Shown here in pieces: positions 23,401-33,257 of a DNA stretch of 50,215 nt. Origin of the DNA: Folioceros fuciformis (taxonomy: Eukaryota; Anthocerotophyta; Anthocerotopsida; Anthocerotales); the NCBI GenBank assembly GCA_049999805.1, contig JBNGIO010005972.1, positions 1-50,215 on the forward strand, written 5' to 3'. The position numbers and the translations under genes were made by a program. Position 1 is the first letter of the stretch. Each line of letters opens with the position of its first letter. Under the pieces are notes generated by a model. It did no database searches, was not told where the DNA came from, and worked only from the letters and a program-made list of their open reading frames with translations.

Positions 23401-23660
23401 TGAAGGATCGCTAGGAGAGCCACATGATGAAGGAGGAGAGGAGAAAGCAAAGTCTCTCACTCTATTGCAAGGGAGCTCAAGAGAGTATTTATACCCTCTA
23501 GAAGAGCTCCCAAGCAAGCTTCACAAGAAGCTCACAGGAAGCTGCGTAAGAAGCTTCTTAAATATTAGTTTAAGCTAATCTAAAAAAATCATACTTACCT
23601 AGACACTAATCTTAGATTAAACACATTAGTCTAAGCACATTGGACTTTAATAAGCCTACA
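23401..23660 (-). repeat. Copia 5' LTR
   Basis: Starts on the minus strand at 23660 with TGTAGGCTTATTAAAGTCC and ends at 23401 with ATCCTTCA, followed by the PBS. It is longer than the 3' LTR mainly because of a local duplication reading ATTAGTCTAAGCAC. Confidence 0.9.
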
Positions 23661-24290
23661 CTATCTGCACCTATGTTAGATATGGAGCAATTCGTAAGCA
23701 ATCCACCTTACAGAATTGAACCTAAGGTGATGGATTCAAGACTTGAAACTGAGAGCAAGCTGATTAATAAGCTGTGAATTTTGTGCTATAGGCTTGAATC
23801 ACAATGCTCATTGTCCTGTGGTGCACTTCCTCCCAGCGTGCTCTCCTAGTCTTCCTCAAGTTGTGAAATCCTCTTGCAAGTCGATGAAGCCAAGAATCTT
23901 GAGTAAGCTTTTGGATGTGACCATCTCGAGCTCGGGTCTTGAATTGATCCTCCTTGTGGCTTGGGTTCGTAAAGCACTTCGGACTTGATTCTGATCCACG
24001 TTGTTGCCGGGGTCTGTTCCAGCCGCCTGTGTCTAGAATTTGACAGCCTTGAGGCCAATTCCTGATCCAGCCGCCTGCAATCGGCGTTGGATCTAACCAC
24101 ACTGCATGGCGGCCAGAATCAAGCCCCCTTTGGGCTCTGGATCCAGCCGCACCACCTAGTGGGTTGGATCTGGCCTCCTCGCGACCTGGACAAGATCTAG
24201 GCCGCCTCGCATCCAAGAGTCGATCTCGTCGCCCCGCGGCCGAGATTTAGGCCGTCATAGGGCGTGGATGAGATCCCGTCGCCCGCGGTC
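23661..24290. other. Spacer leading into satellite-like DNA
   Basis: The frame at 23764-24216 (minus) has no recognisable domain. From about 24050 onward the DNA is made of diverged GATC-rich units (GGATCTGGCC and CCGCCTCGCG variants) that look like older copies of the adjacent 23-bp repeat. Confidence 0.4.
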
Positions 24291-24700
24291 GGGATCTGGG
24301 CCACCCTACGGCTGGGATCTGGGCCACCCTACGGCTGGGATCTGGGCCACCCTACGGCTGGGATCTGGGCCACCCTACGGCTGGGATCTGGGCCACCCTA
24401 CGGCTGGGATCTGGGCCACCCTACGGCTGNNNNNNNNNNNNNNNNNNNNNNNNNNNNNNNNNNNNNNNNNNNNNNNNNNNNNNNNNNNNNNNNNNNNNNN
24501 NNNNNNNNNNNNNNNNNNNNNNNNNNNNNTGGGATCTGGACCACCCTACGGCTTGGATGAGATCCTGCCACCCGACGGCCTGGATCCGGGCCGCCCTGCT
24601 GCCTAAACGAGATCCTGTGCCTCGCGGCCGAGATTCGAGCTGCCCTGCGAACGGGGCCTGATCCTGCCACCTCACAGCTAAGATTTGGGTTGCCTCGCAG
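24291..24700. repeat. 23-bp tandem repeat with 100-N gap, plus diverged flanks
   Basis: Six perfect head-to-tail copies of GGGATCTGGGCCACCCTACGGCT (written as GGGATCTGGGCC then ACCCTACGGCT) run from 24291 to the gap at 24430-24529. Diverged copies continue to about 24700. The perfect core beside decayed flanks suggests recent expansion inside an older satellite. True array length is hidden by the gap. Confidence 0.92.
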
Positions 24701-26019
24701 CCCGGTATTGACCCTACCGCCTAGTCCTAACCCCGGCGCCTAGCAGTCGGGATCCAAGTCATGTCGCCGCTATTGGGTGCCGATGTTGTTGCGCGCCACC
24801 ATTGCCTTTGCCCCCGCGAGACTACTGGGCGCTTCCCAAGTTCCCGAATTTGTGCACGCAAGGACAATCTTGCAACCACCTAGAGAGCAAATTCTTGCGT
24901 GCATTCTAGATTCTATCATATGAATGCGAGGATGCCGAGTTGAGGCTAGCGTCAAGTACGTCGGGTGGAGACCGACGCCGCTAAAGCCCGACTCAGGCCC
25001 ATGGGCCTGCTTCCTCAAATGTGCACGAACACCTACACCACTCTCTTGATCGTAGGAGACCCCTACGTAATGAAGGTCTCGTGAGTCTTCGAAGTGAAGT
25101 GTTTTCCTATGCGACAAGAGAAAATCACGAAAGTTGCAGTATAAGCAACTGGGCTAGCACAAGTTGCGCTGGCTGGGAGTCCGTCAGTCACAGGCACACC
25201 AAAAACCAACTCTAGATTCAGGACATGCAAGTGCAAGCCTTTCTCCTCTAGTTATTGCACTTTCTAGGAGCAACTTCAAAGACTAACTTCCTTGTCCCTT
25301 GCCTCCTAGTGTTAGTGCCTTCCTAGGGTTTTTCCAGCGTGTTCATACTTGCTGAGTTCTAGCCTTCTTCTAGGTACTTAAATTTGTCTATTATTCGTAA
25401 TAAATACGTTCCCAAATTAATGAAATAAAAGGAAATAATAGTTATTATCCATATTGTGCTAAGGGACAAACTGAAAGCTATGAATGCGAACTTGCCTTAC
25501 CTTCCTTCTTGTGCTCGAGCATAGCAGTGGAAGTAGTCTCAGGAGTCCCGGCAATCTCGATTGCAGAATGAACATGTCACTTGTCCCGACCTCCCTAGCA
25601 GCTTCCAGTGAGGTGGAGGGCAACGACTTTTAAGACACAAAGGGCCAATGCCGCAAAGATGTGGATGTAGTTGTGGATTCCGAGGCCAACCAAGATGGTC
25701 ATGTTTTTGTTTAACTTAGTGCTTAGCACAGTGAAAGTGGATGTTATGCTATAAACGTAAACATGTTAAATTTTGTCGATTTTGTATACAGGAGAATGAC
25801 GAATTGTCCTACAAATTGTTCTTTGTTTATGTTGAACATGAACTTTGGTGCGCCAGTAGATAGATGCACCAAAGATGAGATAACTATTTTATCAAATAAT
25901 TTAAGCTTGAAACGAGACAGGTCCCACAACATCTTGGTCTTGCAGCAAATAAACGAAGAATGGATATGTCTGACACATGTCAGAATAAGATTTTATTTGA
26001 AAAATGTATTAAATGTAGA
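24701..26019. other. Spacer without recognised genes
   Basis: Frames at 24770-25117 (minus), 25744-25932 (minus) and 25763-26038 (plus) show no domain. No terminal repeats were found. Confidence 0.3.
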
Positions 26020-26021
26020 TA

Positions 26022-27458
26022 TAGTCAAACCTCTCTAATTGGGACCCCTATAAATGAGAACCCCCTTTTAAGTGGGACGCCCAGGCTTACTCCCTTGAAT
26101 GTGCTACATGCTAAATGGGAAACCCCTCTAATTTGTAAAGGGGAACATGTCTCCCAAACATTCAATGCAAGTACACCTCTATAAAAGGGAAAATATATAT
26201 TTAAAAAAATAAAAAAAATGAAGAAAATCATCTTACTGAGATTAAATCATTATGTCACGTTAAAGGCTATCGAGATTATATCATAAGACATAGACAGTCA
26301 TCGAGATTGAGCCTATATATGTAGTAGTTCTGTACAATATGTTTTGTGATCAAAAGCATTGTTCCTAGTACATAAGTTATTTCATTGTACAAGTTGTCTT
26401 ATGGTGTTGTAAGTTGTGTTATGGTGTTGTAAGTTGTTATCTTGCTGTGAGATATTTTGTAGGTGTTCCTTACCCAATGTGACAAGCGTGTATCAACCTT
26501 TGGACCGAGGAATCATCCGTTCTTTCAAGGCCTTGTATCGCAAGTTAATGATTTCGTACCAATGCAACCAGATCATAGAAAATGCGGCTACAACTATTGA
26601 TGTATATCAAGCAGTGGTTATGCTGGTAAAAGCTTGGACTTCATTTGTGAGTCCTCATACCATATGCAATTGTTGGAGGCATAGTACTTTGGATGCGGAA
26701 TTGCATGCACAAGATGCTCGGTTCCGTGAGTCTTTGGATCTAAACAGTGCACCATATGATCCAAAGGATCCATTGTCGGATCCTCAAAATCACTCTAATT
26801 CGTTGGAAACGCAGGTAGAAGAGCTACAACAGTCCATGCGAAGCTTAGCATTATGAACATCTGAGGATATGACAAGAATTGCTGATGTTGGATATCCAAC
26901 GATGACAGTTGAAGAGTATCTGAACTTTGAGGAGGATGAAGTATTGGAGACTACGTATATCTCTACATAGGACGAAATATGGCAAGCATTAATCCCTGCA
27001 GTTGTCAATGAGGAGGGTGAGGAGAATGATACAGCGTCAGTAGAGACCATAATACCAAGACCTCGTACAACAAAGGATGCTGAAGATAATGCTATGAGGA
27101 TAACGAAGATGTTTTTGGAAGATATGCCACATAACACTCTTGATGCTTTGAAGTTGCATTCTCAGTTGGAAAAACATATTGCTAGTCATTGGATGAAAGC
27201 AATTCAACATCAATCAAGGATTGATGATTATTTTAACCCGGCAAACTAGAATTAGGTTCGCAGCTATGTAGTATGAGGGAGCATTTTAGATTTTTTGGAA
27301 GCCTTTAAGCTCTTTCAAATTTTTTATTTAAAGGATTTTTTTTGATTTTTTTTAAATATTTTTATTTTCAAAAAAGATGAAAATGCCTAAACGAGAACCC
27401 CTCTAAATGGGACGATTTTTGCTACTCCCAATTGTTCCCAATTAGAGGGGTCTGACTG
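26022..27458 (+). mobile_element. Pogo/Tigger-type DNA transposon, internally deleted
   Basis: The ends are terminal inverted repeats: the left begins TAGTCAAACCTCTCTAATTG, and the reverse-complemented right begins CAGTCAGACCCCTCTAATTG. Both are flanked by TA (26020-26021 and 27459-27460), the target duplication of Tc1/mariner-pogo elements. At 1437 bp it is too short for an intact element. Only the C-terminal part of the transposase remains. Confidence 0.85.
26461..27249 (+). pseudogene. Pogo/Tigger (DDE_1) transposase C-terminal remnant
   Basis: Translation from about 26461 gives LPNVTSVYQPLDRGIIRSFK, matching the LPPNTTS-QPLDQGII block near the end of the DDE catalytic domain in pogo/Tigger/jerky transposases. 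A charged tail follows, ending in DYFNPAN with a stop near 27249. Two in-frame stops (about 26854 and 26968) interrupt it. The N-terminal helix-turn-helix and the earlier catalytic Asp residues are missing. It cannot be an active transposase. Confidence 0.8.
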
Positions 27459-27460
27459 TA

Positions 27461-28413
27461 TGTGACCAAGACGACGTAAACTCAAATATGCATCAAACAG
27501 GCTTTGTGGAATTCGATTGTTAGGTGCAAACCATATTTGTCTCTAACGGGAGCAATTGTACATCTTCTCTTCACTCTGGTATTTTGCTACACCACACTCT
27601 AGACCTGCACACATGCACACTTACTCACAAGATAATCTTCCTCTTAGTACCCACTACGATATTATGCAATCAGAAACTACTGTAGTTTGTGATTGCATAA
27701 TATTGTAATGGGTAAAAGGATGGGACGACTTTGAACTACTACTAGTGAAGACCAATTGGTATGTGTGTTGCAAAGAGCATTAAATTGTTTGGACTAGAAA
27801 TAACTTCCACCGAATTTTGTGGAGCACATTTACAAGGCCAAAACATGGAAGTTGATTGTTGAGCAATAGGCAGAGTTTGCAGGCCTATAAGACTTTTAAC
27901 AAGCTTATAACATATAAGGACGCTTCGAACCCGAAAAAATCTTGTCAAGTAGGCATACTTTGTGGCAACATTGCGGACATGGCAAAGGTGGTGGAGGGTA
28001 GACCATTCTTGTTGCTGCTACTAGGCCTTCCTCGAGAGCTAAATCGCAACACGTGCTTGACCTCGATTTGACAAAAGGTTAAGTAGAGATGAGTTTGCTA
28101 ACGTGATGAAGCAATTTCGATCAATAACATAGTCTGAGGTATTTCGTGTGTTGGTTTTTCACTCTCTAGATCACACAAGTATAATAAGAGAGGTTTGGGA
28201 CACATGTTGTGGGGCAGTGACAACATGTTTTTGGCAAAAGATTAATGTGATATCTTTGACTGGCGATAAGGTGTATGATGCAAGTGATTTTTTCACTACT
28301 GCTACTAGGACAAAGGCAAGGATTGTATGTTGAACCAATTGGCCCTAGGAGGGTCAAACCACATCTAACTATATGGGAAAAAAGAATTCACCAATTATTT
28401 GAAGGAAAAGGCT
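27461..28413. other. Spacer, probably transposon debris
   Basis: Short frames on both strands (27742-27948 minus, 27856-28071 plus, 28148-28333 plus) have no recognised domain. Confidence 0.3.
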
Positions 28414-28840
28414 ATGAACCTCCAAAGTTTGAGGTAGTGGTTTGTTTTAATTGAAAAAGGGTTAATAGTGGTATGTTTGGATTTCTTGTTCTACTTTTTT
28501 TTCTATTTTTCTTTTATGTTTTAGTCATTTTTCCTATTTTTCCTTGTACTAATTAGGTTAATTGACCAATAAATAATTGTTTTGGTTATTAGAGTGGATA
28601 TAGGTTGGTCCCAACTTGGAAAAGTTTAGGTTTGGTATTGGAAAGGTTTGAATTTAGGTTTAGTGATTGGGTTAAAATTAATTAAATAGTTAAATAACAG
28701 TTTGAACCTAGGAGGAGGAATATGGGGATATGTTAGCGTGATCTGGCTGGCTGATAGGGTTGCATGATTGGCTGAACGGCCATGAGGACCGCACCCTAGC
28801 TAGGGCAGAATTGTGGTCGCTCCCATCTCCATTCCTCTCC
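28414..28840 (+). repeat. Dispersed LTR-like repeat, copy 2
   Basis: Begins TATGAACCTCCAAAGTTTGA and follows the same block order as the copies at both window ends: GGGTTAATAGTGGTATG, a T-rich stretch, TTAGGTTAATTGACC, GGTTATTAGAGTGGATATAG, AAGTTTAGG, then CTGGCTGGCTGA and CTAGCTAGGGC. It continues into a C/T-rich tract from about 28815. It is in the same orientation as copy 3 and opposite to copy 1. Confidence 0.75.
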
Positions 28841-30200
28841 CTCCCTTCCTCCCTTCTCTTACATTTTTCTTTCCCCGCTTCCCCTTTTCCCCCTTCCTTC
28901 TCAATCTATTTGACCCAATCTTTTCGTGCTTGGATCCAAGCTACAGGCAAGAGGACATATCCTCCAGTGTTGGGATTGAATGTGCGCACAGAAGGAGCCG
29001 GAGCCAAGTTGAAGGATTTGTGCATTGCACGGACCAATAGCGGCGCGGCTAGTCGACACCCTGACCCGATCCATCCTTGCCATTTTGATCTTGGCCACTC
29101 TGCAAGACCTGTCATCCTGATCCTGTCCTTCAACGCCCCCTGCATCGTTTCTTTTGATTTTCTCAACTACCCCGGTTCTTGCCAACCACTGCAACGCCAA
29201 CCACAACCCTATCTCCTCCCTTATCTCTTTCCGATCTCCCCTCCCATGTGTTCTGATTTCCTCCCTGATCCACTCCCTACGCCGATTTCTCATCTCTGTG
29301 CCCACCCCCACTACTGTTCCTTCCCTGCACACTCCCTCCCTGTCCCTTAGCCTCGCCAGCCTCTTCTTCTCCCATCTACCCTGTCCCGATTTTGCTTATG
29401 CAGGCCTTATTCGTTGCCCGCGCTGCTGGATCTGCCCAGCCCTAGACTCCTGTTGCAGGATTGAGGAGCGCTGACTAGTGATCTCCTGCTATGCAAGCCG
29501 CACTGCCATCCTACAGGCCAGTGTTGTCCCTCCCCGCTGTTGTCCCGACCCCGTTGCAGGAAATCCAGCCCACGGTGCTGCAGGAGCGCCCGCCATCGCC
29601 ACCACTACTGGACGATCCAGTTGTGCTGCCGCGGCACAGCAATTTCCCCCCCCTGCCACCGCGTCGCCGTCCAGCTCATTGCCCGTTGATCCTTTAGTCT
29701 TAGTTTTTTGGATTTAATTCCAGAAATTCAGACTCTACTCTTTCTCACCTATTTCCTTCTCTTGACAGTCTAGGAACTATCCCAACACCCTCGGATCAGT
29801 TTTCGATGGCCGAGGAACCATTTCGGCTAGAAGCCAATTCTGCTGAATAAGCTATCGATTTCAGGCATGGTTCTGATTGTTGATCACTCCTCTTCTTATC
29901 TCTCCCCTTTCTTCTATCACTACTCATACTAATACCAAGGGCCTTCCGTCTCAGGACTGTTCGATAGTCCAACAGCCCATTGTCCCTTGAGGTCGTCGGT
30001 TGGATGTGATGGATGCAAGTTCGTTACCCTAACCCATTCCAATAGGAGTTTAACGTCTACAACCTCTCCACCAACATCTTTTGCTATGTTCTTCTTGCTT
30101 CTAACACGTCCCAGGTAGGTTTGACCTACTATCCGTGGGCCCTGTAGAACATCCCTTTAGGACTAAACTAATAAATTGAAAAGTACTCGTCCCATGAGGG
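28841..30200. other. Pyrimidine-rich sequence downstream of repeat copy 2
   Basis: A C/T-rich stretch (28820-29340) gives long Pro/Leu/Ser frames (28760-29350, 29154-29474) by composition alone. It may be the internal leader of the element whose LTR-like repeat ends near 28840. No gag, pol or primer site could be recognised. Confidence 0.3.
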
Positions 30201-31959
30201 CTGTGTGTTAGCCCCCATGGGAACTGTTAGGGGAGATGCTGCAAGAATGAAGGTGACTGTTTGGAGGCAACCTTAGCTGCCATGGAAATAGTGGTAGGAG
30301 AAGCTTTTGCCTCAACAATAAGAAGGCCGCGCCCACCACATCTAGAAGAGTAGTCAAAAGCCAAGGATCAACAAGAGCTGTTGGTAGGGCCATCAAGGGG
30401 GCTGTAGCTCGTCGAGTTGATGGTAGGGTAGACTAGTCTAGAATAATGGTGTGCTATAAACTATTATTTTGGTTGTCGTGTCCTAATGGTCAACCTGTAG
30501 AGAGAGGAAGGGGACTAGAGCTAGGAGTCCTCTATAAGAGGCTGTGAGCCTCTAAAACCCGCTTGTCACTTCACGATCTTTCTCGAGTTGTCCCTACTTG
30601 GATACAGTAGTGTGTGCCGGTTGTGCATGTTGTGCAACGTCTAGTAAAGCTTTGAGAAATAGTGGCCAAGGTTAAAGGCTGGGTTGCTTTAATTCTTGAT
30701 CGTGCTCTCCGTGTTGTGCCCCATGATCTATAACATTCTTGTTTCCTTGTAGGACTGGAGTGAGTACCAACCATGCTCGCATGGTGTCTAGTAGGATGAT
30801 GGGTGGTGGCATACTCTTCTTTGGGGTTAGTCTAGTGACTCTTGCCGAGTGGGGGAGTCAAGAGGGAAATGTAGAAGGTAGTAGTGTTGTTGCTTGTGTT
30901 AGTGCTGGAGTGAGCGAGAGGTTAGTGTTGTTGTAGTGGCTGGAGTGAATTTGTGGGCACCGAGAGAGGTGCAGTCAACTGTTGGACAACGAGGATTGTC
31001 CGACGCCTAATTGGAGCTGGAGCGGAGCCCTCGAATCCGTCATCAAATTCATTGAGTCCGATCCTCCATCCATAGCAGCGAACCATCGCTCCTTCGTGGG
31101 AATGAAACCCAATGTCTCAACGACAGTGGGATAAGTGTGGACACTAAAGGTCGAACCCTTTGGCAAATAGTTGCCTGGGGTTTTGCCACCACAGGAGCAC
31201 AAGTTTTGCTACACCACAGCTGATGTTCGTGGAGTTTCTCTATACCAAAAGCTTGTGAAGTTATTGATAAAACTGCTACAGTTGTTCACAATGAGGGGGA
31301 TTGGGTTTGACATGGATGCAAAAACTCTAATGCAAGGGATGGCTGCTGTAGCGAAGTGTTTCTGTAATGTCATTACTGTAGACTTGGATCCACGAGTTGA
31401 CAAGTTGACTTGGATCCACGAGTTGACATGGTGTTTGTGCCTACATCAACTAGCACTAGATTACACCACACTTGTGGGATCTTGTGTAGCCTCCTCTACT
31501 AAGCGAACATTAAGCAATCGGCCTTCAGCCTTCTGGAGGGTTTAGGGATGCTTTTGTGAAGACTTCTTGGTCCTTATCACATATGTGTTGATTTACCTTT
31601 AATGACCACATGCCAAGTCCCTACGAATCCACTCACTTTCCAACGCTGTCATGCACTATTGCCATGTGGCTATGTAGATAACTACCTACACCACTACGTA
31701 CGTGATCATGGGTACATACACATAATGTATATGCATGCCCAACATTCTCAACTGCTCAAGGATCCTTTATTATCATGCACCATCATACCATAACCTTCGC
31801 AAATGTTCCCTAGAGAGAACTGGCCTTGCAACTAGAAGCATGTAACAACATTTATGGTGACTTGGTTTGCATTTGGATGTCTCTTTCAACCCCTAAAAAA
31901 TATACTATGATTGTGTTAGAATTTTTTTTATAGAGTTGGGCACTTGGGCACTCTATTAG
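30201..31959. other. Spacer with a possible solo LTR
   Basis: From 30224 the sequence TGTTAGGGGAGATGC, a TATAAGAGG motif near 30533 and an ACA end near 30735 resemble a copia-type solo LTR. No target duplication, PBS or partner supports it. A local duplication (ACTTGGATCCACGAGTTGAC, about 31383-31428) is present. The frame at 31171-31545 has no domain. Confidence 0.3.
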
Positions 31960-32330
31960 AAAGAAAAAATGTCTATGTTTATGATAGCTAGATCAGGATG
32001 CCCCATGGCTGTACACTGCCAATCTGGTTATGTTCATTTAGGTTAAAAATACCAGATCATAAATACCCAAGTGTCCTTATTTAGGTTAAAAATACCAGAT
32101 CATAAATACCCATGTGTCCTTATTTAGGTTAAAAATACCAAATCATAAATACCCAAGTGTCCTTATCGGTATTCCACAATCCAGAAAAAATGTCTATGTT
32201 TATGATGATAGCTAGANNNNNNNNNNTATTCCACAATCCAGAAAAAATGTCTATGTTTATGATGATAGCTAGATCAGGATGCCCCATGGCTGCACATTGC
32301 CAATTGGTATTCCACAATCCATAACCTTGG
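31960..32330. repeat. 43-bp tandem triplet inside a larger direct duplication
   Basis: Three copies of a 43-bp unit beginning TTAGGTTAAAAATACCAGAT lie at 32038-32167. A second unit containing AAAATGTCTATGTTTATGAT and TAGCTAGATCAGGATGCCCC occurs at about 31966, 32186 and 32250. Ten Ns (32217-32226) fall between the last two. TATTCCACAATCC also recurs. Copy numbers are uncertain because of the gap. Confidence 0.85.
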
Positions 32331-33257
32331 CAATGATAGAAGAAAAAAAAAGTGTGTAGTATGTGGTAAGGTATGTGGTAGTACCTAAAGTGACATAGAA
32401 CCCTAAAACCCATATGTAGGTGCGAGATGCTCCAAAACATTCACCTACAACATATGGTTGAGAAAAAAAAAACCTAATAGTGTACCGCATGTCCTATGCA
32501 TATTCCATAGGCTAGCCATCTAAAGCATACACGTATGTACACCTCTTTCCATGGACACTTGACCAAGAGAAGGTTCAGGGGTTACAGGTTGTTCTAGGCT
32601 AAGAAAGGCTTGACAAATTATTGTTGGGCAATATTATGAATTTTTACTCATTTTTAAATGGAAGGAGAAGCCAGAAAATATTCTATGGCCTCGTGTAGTA
32701 GATACATGGAGTGCCATCTAAATACACATATATATTTTTACAACAATGATTATATTGGTACTTTTATGTATTAATATAATGCCCGCTCAATGATCGTCAG
32801 CATCCTGGGTCCGGGTTCTAGTGAACGGCCCAACGGGCACGTCGGGCTGCTTTCCTGCAGGAGTGAATCTACGGGCTTATAAGTTAGCACGCCACCTTCT
32901 AATCTGCCCCATTGTATGCCAAGGCCTTCTCAGGCAGGTTTGCACGTGTCCAGGTTCTCCGGTTGCTGCAAAGCATTCAGGGGGGCAGGGGGAAGGCATG
33001 TGGAAGGGGAAGGCTTGTTTTCCTGCTGGAGGTTTCCTTCCCTGCTGCGGGTCTCGAGATGTAGCTTCTGTAGGGAGGTCTCCTCCTGTGTTCCCGGGAA
33101 GTCAGGAGACTGCGGGCCTCCTTTGTTGGTGGGTCCCAAGAAATAAGCTCACCCCTTCAGACCTTTTCTTGCAGCCTGCTCTTGTTGCATGTGCAGGGCA
33201 ACTTGGGATTAAAGGGCAGGTTTCTGCCTTCAACAGGATCTGCAGTTAGGTGGGAAC
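32331..33257. other. Upstream region of the TRIM37-type gene
   Basis: It changes from AT-rich (to about 32790) to GC-balanced sequence, the border between repeat-rich and gene-dense halves. The frame at 32821-33249 lacks a domain and probably belongs to the promoter or 5' leader of the next gene. Confidence 0.35.

Larger units (their letters stand above)
19022..23660 (-). mobile_element. Near full-length, inactivated Ty1-copia retrotransposon
   Basis: A 4.6-kb element on the minus strand with 5' LTR (23401-23660), PBS, decayed gag and pol, purine tract and 3' LTR (19022-19266). Domain order is gag, integrase, reverse transcriptase, RNase H, which is the copia order. The two LTRs differ at about 25 aligned sites by eye plus a roughly 14-bp indel, so the insertion is old. 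Stops and frameshifts split both genes. No clear 5-bp target duplication is visible (left flank GAAGC, right flank CTATC). Confidence 0.92.

Noticed and set aside
30224-30735. Solo LTR
   Set aside because: TG start, TATA-like motif and CA-like end are suggestive, but there is no target duplication, partner LTR or primer site. Mentioned only within the spacer entry.
31140-31160. tRNA T-loop-like GGTCGAACCC
   Set aside because: No acceptor or anticodon arm can be folded around it; similar isolated matches elsewhere also failed.
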